Assembly: GCF_000472705.1 (NCBI RefSeq)
Contig: NZ_AXAE01000011.1
Coordinates: 186,001-250,000, forward strand
Length of the DNA: 64,000 bases
Direction of reading: 5' to 3'
Source of the DNA: Mesorhizobium erdmanii USDA 3471
GTDB lineage: Bacteria > Pseudomonadota > Alphaproteobacteria > Rhizobiales > Rhizobiaceae
Below the pieces are notes generated by a model. The model did not search any database. It was not told where the DNA came from and saw only the letters and a program-made list of their open reading frames with translations. Shown in pieces: positions 54,859 to 63,939 of the stretch (positions are counted from its first letter, which is position 1; each line of letters opens with the position of its first letter). Made by a program: the position numbers and the translations under genes.

Positions 54859-55310
54859 TGCCAAACGAACTAGGGATACAAGAACAGGTTTTCGGCGGCG
54901 AACATCATACGGGCCGGGTCGCCCGCCCGTTGTGGACAGCGATGAAGCGCGGCCTTTTGGGCCGCTGCCCGAATTGCGGCGAAGGCAAGCTTTTCCGCGG
55001 CTTCACCAAGACCGTCGAAACCTGCAGCGTCTGCGGCGAGGAAATCCATCACCATCGCGCCGACGACCTGCCGGCCTATCTGGTCATCGTCATCGTCGGC
55101 CACATCGTTCTTGGCGCCTTCATGGGTGTCGAGGCGACATCCGACCTGTCGACCTGGCAGCACATCGCCATCTGGGTACCCTTGACCATCCTCTTGTCGG
55201 TTGCCCTGCTGCAGCCTGTCAAAGGCGCCGTCATCGGACTGCAATGGGCATTCTATATGCACGGCTTCGGTGGCGAAAAGGATGGGACCGAGACCCATCA
55301 CGGCGCCTGA
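54855..55310 (+). CDS. DUF983 membrane protein
   Basis: 151 residues. The zinc-ribbon-like GRCPNCGEGKLFRGFTK with CSVCGEEI is followed by two membrane segments (DLPAYLVIVIVGHIVLGAFM and IWVPLTILLSVALLQPVKGA). The ATG overlaps the rnr stop by 4 bases, so it is translationally coupled. Function unknown. Confidence 0.9.
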   Translation: MMPNELGIQEQVFGGEHHTGRVARPLWTAMKRGLLGRCPNCGEGKLFRGFTKTVETCSVCGEEIHHHRADDLPAYLVIVIVGHIVLGAFMGVEATSDLSTWQHIAIWVPLTILLSVALLQPVKGAVIGLQWAFYMHGFGGEKDGTETHHGA

Positions 55311-55382
55311 CGCGCCGCTGGCGCAACACGCCAATCGCTAAGGCCACTTTCGCATGCAAGAAGTTTCCGCTAGGTCCTGCGC

Positions 55383-56123
55383 ATGGAAGCAATGACCAAG
55401 GCGGACGTCGACAAGCTCGACAAGGGTCTTGCCGCGCATCGCGGCCGGCCTCTGCGTCCGCGTGATGCCGCGACCCTGATCCTGCTCGACCGCAAGGGCG
55501 ACGAGGTGCTGGTGCTGATGGGCCGCCGCCACGCCGGTCACGCCTTCATGCCCGGAAAATTCGTGTTCCCCGGTGGCCGCACCGATCCGGCCGACAGCCG
55601 CATCGCAACGGCGACCGCATTGCATCGCGACGAGGAAGCAAAGCTGCTTGCCGGCCCCGGCCGTACCAGTGCCGCGCGGGCTCGCGCCGTCGCCCTGTCC
55701 GCAATCCGAGAGACCTATGAGGAAGCCGGGCTGCTGATCGGCCAGAAGGCAGCCTTTGCGACCGACAAAAGTGACTGGCAAGGTTTTGTCGAACACGGCG
55801 TCACGCCTTCACTCGAAACGCTGCGTTACATCGCGCGCGCCATCACCCCGCCCAACCGGGTACGCCGCTTCGACACGCGCTTTTTCGGCGCCTGGCGCAA
55901 CGATGTCGCCGTCGAGCTACCGGGCGGTGGTCCGACCAACGAACTCGAGGAACTGGTCTGGCTGCCGCTTGCCAAGGCCAGGGAAGCCGACATACCCGAC
56001 ATCACTCGAATGATCCTGGACGAGCTGGAAAAGCGCCTCGCTCATGATCCACTGCTGCGTCCAGGAGGTCCCGTCCCCTTCTACCGGCTTGTCCGCAACC
56101 GCTTCACCCGCGAACTTCTTTAG
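55383..56123 (+). CDS. NUDIX hydrolase
   Basis: 246 residues. FPGGRTDPADS gives the first half of the Nudix box, and the second half, REXXEE, appears as AIRETYEEAGLLIG after an insertion of some 35 residues. That insertion is seen in the longer NUDIX proteins of the NUDT19/CoA-pyrophosphatase type. It hydrolyses a nucleoside diphosphate linked to some moiety X; the substrate is not visible. It follows the DUF983 gene by 72 bp. Confidence 0.85.
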   Translation: MEAMTKADVDKLDKGLAAHRGRPLRPRDAATLILLDRKGDEVLVLMGRRHAGHAFMPGKFVFPGGRTDPADSRIATATALHRDEEAKLLAGPGRTSAARARAVALSAIRETYEEAGLLIGQKAAFATDKSDWQGFVEHGVTPSLETLRYIARAITPPNRVRRFDTRFFGAWRNDVAVELPGGGPTNELEELVWLPLAKAREADIPDITRMILDELEKRLAHDPLLRPGGPVPFYRLVRNRFTRELL

Positions 56124-56196
56124 AGCAATTCCAGGAAGTGTGACGCGGTTTCCGTCCGGAATTGCGTAAGATAACAGACAGAGTATTCAGCATCCC

Positions 56197-57375
56197 ATGA
56201 CGGTCGATACCCAACCACAGGGCGACGAACGCGTACACTGGCTGCCGATGGTGGCGGCGATCTCGTCGATTAGCGTCGTCGGCATTGCCATTGGCCTCGG
56301 CATGCCGCTGCTCAGCGTCATCCTGGAAACGCGTGGCCACTCGGCTTCCATGATCGGCCTCAACACCGCCGTCGCCGGCCTGGCCTCGATTGCCGGAGCG
56401 CCGCTCGCCACGCCGCTCGCCATGCGCTTTGGCGTCGCCTGGACCATGATCGCCATGATCGCCGCCGGTGCGCTCGCCTTCGTCGGCTTCCATTTCGCGC
56501 CCGACTTCTGGATGTGGTTCCCGCTGCGCATCGTGCTGCACATCGCGCTGACAGTGCTGTTCATCCTGTCGGAATTCTGGATCAGCACGTCGGCACCGCC
56601 GCACCGGCGCGGCCTTGTCCTTGGCATCTACGCCACTGTCCTTTCGCTCGGTTTTGCCGCGGGGCCGTGGCTGTTCGCTCATCTCGGCAGTTCCGGCTTC
56701 AGGCCGTTCGGCGTCATCATCGCGCTGGTGACGTTGGCCGCGATACCGGTGCTGGCAGCGCGCAACGAAAGCCCCTCGATTGTTCCCGACGGCGAAACCA
56801 GCAATTTCCTGCGTTACATCTGGCTGGTGCCGTCGGCTACCGCCGCGGTGCTGGTGTTCGGCGCGGTCGAAACCGGCGGCTTTGCGCTGTTCCCTGTCTA
56901 TGGCAACCGAATCGGCTATTCGGAAGCCGACGCCGCCTTGCTGCTGACCATGATCGGCCTTGGCAACGTGCTGCTGCAGATCCCGATCGGCATGATCAGC
57001 GACCGCGTCAGCGATCGCCGTTATCTGCTGCTCGGCTGCGCCACGGTCGGCCTCGCCGGCACGGTGTTCATGCCTTTCTTCGCCCAGAACTGGCATCTGA
57101 TGGCCGCTCTTCTGTTCGTTTGGGGCGGCGTGGTGGCCGCCATGTACACGATCGGCCTTGCCCATCTCGGCTCGCAGCTTTCCGGCCACGAACTGGCGTC
57201 CGCCAACGCCGCCTTCGTGCTCTGCTATGGCGTCGGCATGGTGCTTGGCCCGCAGGCGATCGGGATCGGCATGGATGCTTTCGGACCGTCCGGCTTCGGC
57301 TGGTCGCTCGGCCTGTTCTTCGCCGCCTATATGGCGCTGGTCGGCGTCAGGCTCGTCCGCAAGATTCTCCTCTGA
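56197..57375 (+). CDS. MFS transporter
   Basis: 392 residues with about 12 membrane segments. The loop motifs are degenerate (PHRRGLVLGIYATVLSLGFA after TM4 and GMISDRVSDRRYLLLG between TM8 and TM9), as in YcaD/sugar-efflux-like MFS proteins. Substrate unknown. It stands in the same direction as the NUDIX gene and the downstream small protein. Confidence 0.85.
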   Translation: MTVDTQPQGDERVHWLPMVAAISSISVVGIAIGLGMPLLSVILETRGHSASMIGLNTAVAGLASIAGAPLATPLAMRFGVAWTMIAMIAAGALAFVGFHFAPDFWMWFPLRIVLHIALTVLFILSEFWISTSAPPHRRGLVLGIYATVLSLGFAAGPWLFAHLGSSGFRPFGVIIALVTLAAIPVLAARNESPSIVPDGETSNFLRYIWLVPSATAAVLVFGAVETGGFALFPVYGNRIGYSEADAALLLTMIGLGNVLLQIPIGMISDRVSDRRYLLLGCATVGLAGTVFMPFFAQNWHLMAALLFVWGGVVAAMYTIGLAHLGSQLSGHELASANAAFVLCYGVGMVLGPQAIGIGMDAFGPSGFGWSLGLFFAAYMALVGVRLVRKILL

Positions 57376-57468
57376 CGCTTCGACGCAGCGACCGCTGCTG
57401 ACAGAACCGTGTCAGCAGCGCTGGGTTAAAAGAGTGTCCCAAAAACATCGGAAGTCGAGGACATTCCC

Positions 57469-57927
57469 ATGATCGACAGCGGCTTTGAAACAACGTCCCT
57501 GCGAATGACGCTCCTGCTGCTCGTAACCTTCCAGGCTCCAGCCGCGGATGTGGACCGCATCATGGACGCGGTGGTTGCGATCGCCCCGCTGGCCATGGGC
57601 AAGTATGACCGCAACGCCTATCAGTCCGCCCATGGCGTCGAGCGCTACAGGCCGCTCGAGGGTGCCGCGGCCGGCGCTGAAACCGAATTGCGTCGCCGCC
57701 CGGGCACGGTCGAGGTTTCGTTCGAACTGCCGGACGACCAGGCGTTGGCGGCCCGTGTCGTCGAGGCGATTTTCCAGGCGCATTCCTATCAGGAGCCGGT
57801 AATCCGTATCCAGCCGATCCTCGCCAGCCGCTCCAAGGGGCTGGATGACCGCGCCAATCCGAATCGCTGGTGGAACACGACTGGAGACTGGAAGAAGGTC
57901 GCGGCGCCTGAGGCGGAAATCGCCTGA
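57469..57927 (+). CDS. Small Nif3/YqfO C-domain-like (PII-fold) protein
   Basis: 152 residues. The central part, MGKYDRNAYQSAHGVERYRP and, later, EVSFELPDDQALAARVVEAIF followed by AHSYQEPVIRI, resembles the PII/CutA-like middle domain of Nif3/YqfO proteins, which has GxIGxY ... HPYEEPAYDI. The flanking Nif3 metal-binding parts are absent, so this is a free-standing version. Function unknown; oligomeric small-molecule binding is a guess. Confidence 0.6.
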   Translation: MIDSGFETTSLRMTLLLLVTFQAPAADVDRIMDAVVAIAPLAMGKYDRNAYQSAHGVERYRPLEGAAAGAETELRRRPGTVEVSFELPDDQALAARVVEAIFQAHSYQEPVIRIQPILASRSKGLDDRANPNRWWNTTGDWKKVAAPEAEIA

Positions 57928-57975
57928 TTTGCGCGTAATGGGCTGCGCGGGCGGATCACTTCGGGTCCGCCGGGC

Positions 57976-58003
57976 TTGACTTTCCAGGCACGTTCTTTAT
58001 GTG
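57976..58003 (+). promoter_or_regulatory. Putative rpmG promoter
   Basis: -35 TTGACT (57976-57981), a 16-bp spacer and -10 TATGTG (57998-58003), 79 bp before the rpmG start. A short inverted repeat (GGCGGA...TCCGCC) just upstream may end the preceding transcript. Confidence 0.5.
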
Positions 58004-58081
58004 TCGCGCCAAGTTTCCCGCGTCCGGGTGTTTTCCCCGTGCTCCAGCGGCCAAAACTCCACGAACGAACGGACTGATACC

Positions 58082-58249
58082 ATGGCCAAAGCCGCAAACA
58101 TCAAGATCAAGCTTCTGTCGACCGCCGACACCGGTTTCTTCTACGTGACCAGCAAGAACAGCCGTACCAAGACCGACAAGCTGTCGTTCCGCAAGTACGA
58201 CCCGGTCGCCAAGAAGCACGTCGAATTCAAGGAAACCAAGATTAAGTAA
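58082..58249 (+). CDS. rpmG: 50S ribosomal protein L33
   Basis: 55 residues starting [20 protein letters not shown] and ending FKETKIK, the standard L33 form. The zinc-ribbon cysteines are absent, as in the C-minus type. The ATG at 58082 gives the usual length; an upstream in-frame start would add 27 residues without similarity. It is a single gene with its own promoter and terminator. Confidence 0.97.
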   Translation: MAKAANIKIKLLSTADTGFFYVTSKNSRTKTDKLSFRKYDPVAKKHVEFKETKIK

Positions 58250-58274
58250 TCTGGCTTTTCCCTTTGAAATGCCG

Positions 58275-58305
58275 AAACGCCGCCCCTCGGGCGGCGTTTT
58301 TGTTT
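58275..58305 (+). terminator. Intrinsic terminator of rpmG
   Basis: AAACGCCGCCC, loop CTC, GGGCGGCGTTT and a run TTTTTGTTT: a perfect 11-bp stem with a U tract, 25 bp after the stop codon. Confidence 0.95.
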
Positions 58306-58374
58306 GCAAGGCAGCTACCGCGGGCTGAACCCCTCAACCCCGGCTCAGTTTCCTTCAGCCCGGACTGAGGCTTC

Positions 58375-59442
58375 TCAACCGATGCGGTCGCCGCTTTTCG
58401 GGTCGAACAGATGCAGCGACGCCGGATCTGCCGCCAGCCGCACAATATCACCGGGTCTCACGCCGGCGCGGCCCATGGCAAAGACGCAAAGCTGCTGGCC
58501 GGCCAGTTTGACGTAAAACTGAGTCGAAAGGCCGAGCGGCTCGACCACAACCACCTCGCCCCGCAGCGCGCCGTCTTCGGCCAATCTTATATGCTCGGGC
58601 CGCAGACCGATTGTGATCGCATCGCCATCCCTGAGCGGCAGGTCGTCGGGCAGGCGCAGCGCCTGGCCATCGGCCAGCACCGCTTCCGATCCACTGCCCT
58701 TGCGAACCGTCGCCGGCAGGAAATTCATGCCCGGCGAGCCGATGAAGCCGGCGACGAACATGTTGGCGGGGCGGTCATAGAGTTCGAGCGGCGCGCCGAC
58801 CTGCTGGATCAGTCCGTCATGCATGACGACGATCCGGTCGGCCATGGTCATCGCCTCGATCTGGTCGTGGGTGACGTAGACCGAGGTGGTCTTCAGCTGC
58901 TGGTGCAGCGCCTTGATCTCGGCGCGCATATGGACGCGCAGCTTGGCGTCGAGGTTCGACAGCGGCTCGTCGAAGAGGAAGACTTTCGGATCGCGCACGA
59001 TGGCGCGGCCCATGGCGACGCGCTGGCGCTGGCCGCCGGACAGCTGGCGTGGCAGGCGTTGAAGGTAGGTGTCCAGGCCCAGCCGCTTGGCCGCGCCGTC
59101 GACCCTGGCGTCGATCGCTGGCTTCTCTTCTTTCCGCAGCATCAGGCTGAAGCCCATGTTCTTCGACACATCCATATGCGGATAGAGCGCATAGGACTGG
59201 AACACCATGGCGATGTCGCGGTCCTTCGGCGCCACGTCGTTGACCAGCCGCTCGCCGATGCGGATCTCGCCACCGGAAGCTTCCTCCAGCCCGGCGATCA
59301 TGCGCAAAAGCGTGGACTTGCCGCAACCGGATGGGCCGACCAGCACGACGAACTCGCCGTCGGCGATCTCGAGGTCGACCGCATGCAGGACGCGAACCGC
59401 CCCATAATCCTTGCGCACCTTGTCGAGTGTAACAGAAGCCAT
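58375..59442 (-). CDS. Carbohydrate ABC transporter ATPase (MalK/UgpC type)
   Basis: 355 residues. Walker [10 protein letters not shown], signature [14 protein letters not shown], Walker [13 protein letters not shown], and a C-terminal TOBE/regulatory domain ([14 protein letters not shown]) define the MalK/UgpC class. It is the last gene of the sugar-importer operon; the upstream permease stop is 4 bp away. It energises uptake by the two permeases and the binding protein encoded upstream. Confidence 0.95.
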   Translation of the reverse strand: MASVTLDKVRKDYGAVRVLHAVDLEIADGEFVVLVGPSGCGKSTLLRMIAGLEEASGGEIRIGERLVNDVAPKDRDIAMVFQSYALYPHMDVSKNMGFSLMLRKEEKPAIDARVDGAAKRLGLDTYLQRLPRQLSGGQRQRVAMGRAIVRDPKVFLFDEPLSNLDAKLRVHMRAEIKALHQQLKTTSVYVTHDQIEAMTMADRIVVMHDGLIQQVGAPLELYDRPANMFVAGFIGSPGMNFLPATVRKGSGSEAVLADGQALRLPDDLPLRDGDAITIGLRPEHIRLAEDGALRGEVVVVEPLGLSTQFYVKLAGQQLCVFAMGRAGVRPGDIVRLAADPASLHLFDPKSGDRIG

Positions 59443-59446
59443 CGAT

Positions 59447-60295
59447 CTACCCTTTGACGGCGCCGGCGGTCAGGCCGGTGACGAGATAGCGTTGCAGGAA
59501 AGCGAAGAAGATGCAGACCGGGATCAGTGCCAAGATCGACGCCGCCATCATCTGTCCCCAGTCGACGGCGAACTTGCCGATGAAGGTGAGCAGGCCGACA
59601 GCAAAGGTCTTCTGGTCGTCGCTGGAAATCAGCATCAACGCGAACAAAAGCTCGCTCCAGGCGGCGGTGAAGACGAAGCCCAGGGTCGCGCCCATGCCGG
59701 GCAGCGTCAACGGCACGATCACGCGGCGCATCGCCTGCGCGCGGGTGCAGCCATCGATCATCGCCGCCTCCTCCAGGTCCTTGGGGATGCCGTCGAAGAA
59801 GGACTGCATCAGGAAGGTGGCGAAGGCGGTATTGAAGGCGGTGTAGATGATGATCAGCCCGGTCAGGCTGTTGATCAGGCCGATCTGCCCCATCACGCGG
59901 TAGATCGGCGGAATCACCATCACCAGCGGAAAGGTCTGGGTCAAAAGCAGCATCAGGGCCAGTGCCGCCTTGCCGCGAAAGGTGAAGCGCGACATGGCGT
60001 AGCCGGCGAGCGTGGCAATGACCGTCACCAGTGCAGCCGTCGACACCGAAACGATGACGCTGTTGAGGAAATAGCGCGGGAAATCGGTGGCCTCGAGCAC
60101 GGTGACGAAATTCTGCAATGTCATGCGCGACGGCCAGAAGGTGATGCCTTCGGAATAGAGAAGCCGCTCCGGCGTGACCGAAATCTTCAGCGTCCAGTAG
60201 ATTGGGAACAGGGCGAAGACCAGATAGGCCGCGATCGCGGCATAGAGGCCGATGCCGCCGAAAAATCGTTGTGAAGTCGAGCGTCCCGCGATCAT
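59447..60295 (-). CDS. Carbohydrate ABC transporter permease (MalG type)
   Basis: 282 residues with six membrane segments. The EAA loop reads [20 protein letters not shown], the ATPase contact of MalG-type permeases. The start at 60295 shares one base with the stop of the upstream permease (TGATG), so translation is coupled. A longer frame upstream lies inside that permease gene and is not used. Confidence 0.92.
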   Translation of the reverse strand: MIAGRSTSQRFFGGIGLYAAIAAYLVFALFPIYWTLKISVTPERLLYSEGITFWPSRMTLQNFVTVLEATDFPRYFLNSVIVSVSTAALVTVIATLAGYAMSRFTFRGKAALALMLLLTQTFPLVMVIPPIYRVMGQIGLINSLTGLIIIYTAFNTAFATFLMQSFFDGIPKDLEEAAMIDGCTRAQAMRRVIVPLTLPGMGATLGFVFTAAWSELLFALMLISSDDQKTFAVGLLTFIGKFAVDWGQMMAASILALIPVCIFFAFLQRYLVTGLTAGAVKG

Positions 60296-61218
60296 CAGAC
60301 GTGCCTCACCAGGGAGCGGCGGATGGCGATCAGCGCGATCGCATAGGCAATCAGCAGGACAAGCAGCAGCACGGCGACCGCCGAGGCGTAGCCCTTGTCC
60401 AGTGACTTGAAGGCGCTGACATAGATGTAGACCGGCACCGTGTTGGTCGAGCCGGCCGGCCCACCCTCGGTCATGACGAAGATCAGGTCGGCGAAGGTGG
60501 CGATCCAGATGGTGCGCAGCATGACGGTGATGGCGATCGTCGGCGCCAGGAACGGCAGCGTCACCTTGGTGAAGCGCTGCCAGGGCGAAGCGCCGTCGAT
60601 CGCCGCCGCCTCGTGCAGTTCGGACGGGATGGATTTCAGCGCCGCCAGAAGCGTGATGGCGAAGAACGGAATGCCGAACCAGACATTGGCGATGATCGGC
60701 CCCCACATCGCGGTGGCAGGATCGGAAAGCACATTGGTCGGCTCCGCCTTCAGACCCAATGCGAACAGCCAGTGCGGCAGCGGTCCGACGATCGGGTTGA
60801 ACAGCCAGGCCCAGGTCAGGCCCGACAGGAAGGACGGCACCGCCCAGGGCAGGAACACCAGCGCCTGCACCACCTTGCGGCCCCAGAACGGCTTGTCGAG
60901 CAGGAGCGCCAGGCCAAGGCCGAGAAAGAACTGGAAGAACAGGCTGGCAACCGTCCACCACAGCGTGTTGACCAATGCCTGCCCCAGCACTTGATCCGAC
61001 AGCATCGCCTGGTACTGGCCAAGCCCGACATACTCCGACTTGAAAGCCGAGAATTTGCGGAAGGAGTAGCTGATGCCGATGACCAGCGGCACCAAAAGCA
61101 CCACGATCAGCAGGATGATTGCCGGGCTGAGATAAAGCCAGGGCTCGAAATTGGCATAGGAGAGCCGCCTCTTTCGCGGCTGTCCTGCGGATCGAATTTC
61201 GGACACGGCATAGGTCAT
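60295..61218 (-). CDS. Carbohydrate ABC transporter permease (MalF type)
   Basis: 307 residues with six membrane segments (first: LYLSPAIILLIVVLLVPLVI). The EAA loop is HEAAAIDGASPWQRFTKVTL, followed by FVMTEGGPAGSTNTVPVYIY, typical of the UgpA/MalF family. It pairs with the next permease. The binding-protein gene lies 226 bp upstream, with hairpins in between. Confidence 0.92.
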   Translation of the reverse strand: MTYAVSEIRSAGQPRKRRLSYANFEPWLYLSPAIILLIVVLLVPLVIGISYSFRKFSAFKSEYVGLGQYQAMLSDQVLGQALVNTLWWTVASLFFQFFLGLGLALLLDKPFWGRKVVQALVFLPWAVPSFLSGLTWAWLFNPIVGPLPHWLFALGLKAEPTNVLSDPATAMWGPIIANVWFGIPFFAITLLAALKSIPSELHEAAAIDGASPWQRFTKVTLPFLAPTIAITVMLRTIWIATFADLIFVMTEGGPAGSTNTVPVYIYVSAFKSLDKGYASAVAVLLLVLLIAYAIALIAIRRSLVRHV

Positions 61219-61260
61219 TGGCTGAGGAACGGCTCCCTGGAGAGGTGGCGGAGACAGTCT

Positions 61261-61287
61261 CCTTCGGCCCGTTAAACGGGCGGAAGG
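61261..61287. repeat. Palindromic element 1 between permease and binding-protein genes
   Basis: CCTTCGGCCCGT-TAA-ACGGGCGGAAGG: 12-nt arms with one mismatch. It is similar in layout to the second element at 61403-61428. A third inverted repeat, CCCTCC...GGAGGG, lies between them around 61300-61336. Confidence 0.6.
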
Positions 61288-61402
61288 TGCCGGTTCACCC
61301 TCCGTAGCAGCGGCGCAGCTGCTGCGATGGAGGGCAGGCAGATGAGGGGCAGCGCGACCCTACAGAGGCATGGCGCCGCCCCTCATCCGTCACTTCGTGA
61401 CA

Positions 61403-61428
61403 CCTTCTCCCCGTAAACGGGGAGAAGG
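61403..61428. repeat. Palindromic element 2 (CCTTCTCCCC type)
   Basis: CCTTCTCCCCGT-AA-ACGGGGAGAAGG: perfect 12-bp arms. The preceding CCCTCATCCGTCACTTCGTG makes it look like the dispersed palindromes that are common between genes in Mesorhizobium genomes. Being 17 bp after the binding-protein stop, it may protect that mRNA and thereby raise its level over the permeases. Confidence 0.65.
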
Positions 61429-61444
61429 ACGAGGGCGCTGGCGC

Positions 61445-62722
61445 CTACTTCTTGTTCTTCGCCATCCAGTCCTGCTGTTCCTTGGTCAGGAAGGCGGCCC
61501 ATTGGTCGGCGACGTCCTTGGCGGTCTTCTGGCCGAGCAGCACTTCCTGGAAGTTCTTGATCGCCACCTGATCGACGAAATTGCCAAGGTTTTCCAAGTG
61601 CGTCGGCGGTGTCACCATCTCATATTTGGAGCTGTCGCTGAGCTCCGTGAACCAGCCTTTGAACTGCTCGGTCTTGAAATGCGGATCCTGGTCGGCGCCC
61701 TTGTGGATCGGGACGACGCCGACTTCCTTGGCCCATTCCAGATTGTCCTTTGGCGACAGCAACGTTGCCATCAGCTTCCAAGCATCGTCCTTGTGCTGCG
61801 AGTTGGCGAACATCGCCCAGCCGGCATAGCCGAGCGTCGGGTAGGATTTGCCGCTCGGTCCAACGGGCAGCGGCGCCACGGCGAAGTCGTCGGCGCTCAT
61901 CTTGTCGGCGATGCCGAGCAGCGCGTCGGGATCCTGGTTGAGCATGGCACAGGTGCCGGAATAGAAGCCGGTGACGGTTTCGTTGAAGCCCCAGCTCACG
62001 GCATCCTTCGGCGCCAGGCCGTCCTTGTACATGTCGGCCAGCATCTGCAGGCCCTTGACCGAGCCCTCGTCATTGATGGTCGAGGTGCCGTCCTCGTTGA
62101 AGTAGCCGCCCTTGCCCTGAGCGATGTTCATGAACATGTGCATGCCGTTGAAGGCACCGGGGCCGCCGCGCAAGCAATAGCCGTATTTGCCCGGGATGGC
62201 CGAAATCTTCTTGGAGTCGGCGACGAACTCGTCGAGTGTCGCCGGCGGGCCGTCGAGGCCGGCTTGCTTGAACAGCTTCTTGTTCCAGAACAACGCGTTC
62301 ACATAGTAGCCGTAAGGGATCATGAACTGGGTGTTGTTGACGGTCGAGCCGAACTGTTTGGCGCGGTCGCCGAGCGTTTTGGCGTCGTCCCATTTGGCCA
62401 TGTAGGGACCGAGATCCTCGAGCTGGGCATTGTTGGCATAAAGGCCCATCCAGCGTTCCGGCATCTCGACCACGTCGGGCGTGTCGCCGGCCTGCACCAT
62501 GGTCAGGAACTTTTCGAACGCCTGGCCCCAGGGCAGCGAGATCAATTCGACCTTGATGCCGGGATTGGCGGCTTCGAATTCGGCGATCTGTTTTTTCAGG
62601 AATTCGGTGCGCGGCGGGCTGGTGATGACTTCGACCATTTTCAGGGTCGAATCGGCCAGCGCGCTCCCGGCGGAAATCGCCAGCCCCGCGACGGTGGCAA
62701 GCATGACGGTCAGTTTCTTCAT
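61445..62722 (-). CDS. Extracellular sugar-binding protein of ABC importer
   Basis: 425 residues. A signal peptide (MKKLTVMLATVAGLAISAGS, cleavage near ALAD) is followed by a family 1 solute-binding protein (FEAANPGIKVELISLPWGQA, MVQAGDTPDVVEMPERWMG). The start at 62722 has GGGAG about 8 nt upstream; the ATG at 62737 overlaps that site. It captures the sugar in the periplasm for the MalFGK-type transporter downstream. The exact sugar is unknown. Confidence 0.93.
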   Translation of the reverse strand: MKKLTVMLATVAGLAISAGSALADSTLKMVEVITSPPRTEFLKKQIAEFEAANPGIKVELISLPWGQAFEKFLTMVQAGDTPDVVEMPERWMGLYANNAQLEDLGPYMAKWDDAKTLGDRAKQFGSTVNNTQFMIPYGYYVNALFWNKKLFKQAGLDGPPATLDEFVADSKKISAIPGKYGYCLRGGPGAFNGMHMFMNIAQGKGGYFNEDGTSTINDEGSVKGLQMLADMYKDGLAPKDAVSWGFNETVTGFYSGTCAMLNQDPDALLGIADKMSADDFAVAPLPVGPSGKSYPTLGYAGWAMFANSQHKDDAWKLMATLLSPKDNLEWAKEVGVVPIHKGADQDPHFKTEQFKGWFTELSDSSKYEMVTPPTHLENLGNFVDQVAIKNFQEVLLGQKTAKDVADQWAAFLTKEQQDWMAKNKK

Positions 62723-62751
62723 GTTCAAGACTCCCATTTTGAACCCGCTTG

Positions 62752-63939
62752 TTATTTTCTGGCTTTTTCGAAGGCCTGGGCGATGTCGGCCCAGAGGTCT
62801 TCGACACTTTCCAATCCGACATTGAAGCGGATGGTTCGGGGGCTGACGCCGAAGCGCGCCATCGAATTCAGGCCCGGCGTCTGCTCCAGCGACGCCTTGG
62901 CCGGCACGACCAGGCTCTCATGCCCGCCCCAGCTGACGCCGATGCGGAAATATTTGAGCGCGTCGACGAAGACCGGGATGTCGATATCGTCCGTCACCTC
63001 GAAGGAGAACAGGCCGGCATAGCCTGCCAACGTCGCCTTGCCCGGATGGTTCGAATAGACGGGATGGTTGACCCGCTCGACACTCGCATGGGCCTTCAAC
63101 CGTTCGGCGATGGTGAGCCCGCTCTTCATGTGGTGCGGCAGGCGTAGCGGCAGCGTGCGCAGGCCGCGCAGCAGCAGCCAGGCTTCGAACGGCGACAGCT
63201 TGCCGCCGAGATAGGAATAGGTCTGTTCGTTGATGTGCTTGATGTGCGCGGCCGAGCCCGCCACCACGCCGGCGACCGTGTCGCTGTGGCCGCCGAGATA
63301 TTTCGAGGCCGAGTGCAGCACAAGGTCGACGCCGTGCGAGATCGGCTTCTGGAACACCGGCGAGGCCCAGGAATTGTCGATCGTGGTGACGATGCCCTGC
63401 TCTTTCGCCAGCCGCGCCAGATGCGCGATGTCCTGCAGCTCGAACATCATCGAGGTCGGGCTTTCCAGGTAGAGCAGCTTGGCGCCGGGAAGTGCCGCCG
63501 CCACCGCATCCGGGTCGGAACCGTCGACATAATCGACCTTGATGTTGAGCCGAGGCAAAAGCCGCTCGAACAGCCGGTAGGCATCGCCATAGCAGTTGCG
63601 CACGGCCACGATGCGCTCGCCCGCTCCGACGAAGGCAAGCACGGTCGCGCTGATTGCCGCCATGCCACTGGAGAAGCCCCGCGCCGCTTGCGCCCCCTCG
63701 AGCGCGGCGACGCGCGCTTCGAACTCCATCACCGTCGGATTGTCGCCGCGCGAATAGATCGGCTGTTTTCGTTTGCCGGCAAAGGTGTCGGCCATTTCGG
63801 CATAGTTGGCGAAGGTGAACAGCGACGTCTGGTAGATCGGCGGCACCACCGCGCCGCCTGGAAACGGTTCGTCATGCGCCAGGAGCGTCGCCGCCTCGGC
63901 GAGATAGTCGTGATCGAAACCGGTCGGATGCTCGTTCAT
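62752..63939 (-). CDS. Cys/Met metabolism PLP-dependent enzyme (cystathionine gamma-synthase/lyase family)
   Basis: 395 residues. PLP binding is shown by SSGMAAISATV and by the Schiff-base lysine in LVLHSASKYLGGHSD; SRGDNPTVMEFEARVAALEG is the usual N-terminal block. It belongs to the trans-sulfuration enzyme family (MetB/MetC/MetZ-like); the reaction cannot be decided. It starts with an ATGA overlap with the gene upstream and lies 29 bp before the binding-protein gene, so it may be co-transcribed with the sugar importer, an unusual partnership. Confidence 0.9.
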   Translation of the reverse strand: MNEHPTGFDHDYLAEAATLLAHDEPFPGGAVVPPIYQTSLFTFANYAEMADTFAGKRKQPIYSRGDNPTVMEFEARVAALEGAQAARGFSSGMAAISATVLAFVGAGERIVAVRNCYGDAYRLFERLLPRLNIKVDYVDGSDPDAVAAALPGAKLLYLESPTSMMFELQDIAHLARLAKEQGIVTTIDNSWASPVFQKPISHGVDLVLHSASKYLGGHSDTVAGVVAGSAAHIKHINEQTYSYLGGKLSPFEAWLLLRGLRTLPLRLPHHMKSGLTIAERLKAHASVERVNHPVYSNHPGKATLAGYAGLFSFEVTDDIDIPVFVDALKYFRIGVSWGGHESLVVPAKASLEQTPGLNSMARFGVSPRTIRFNVGLESVEDLWADIAQAFEKARK

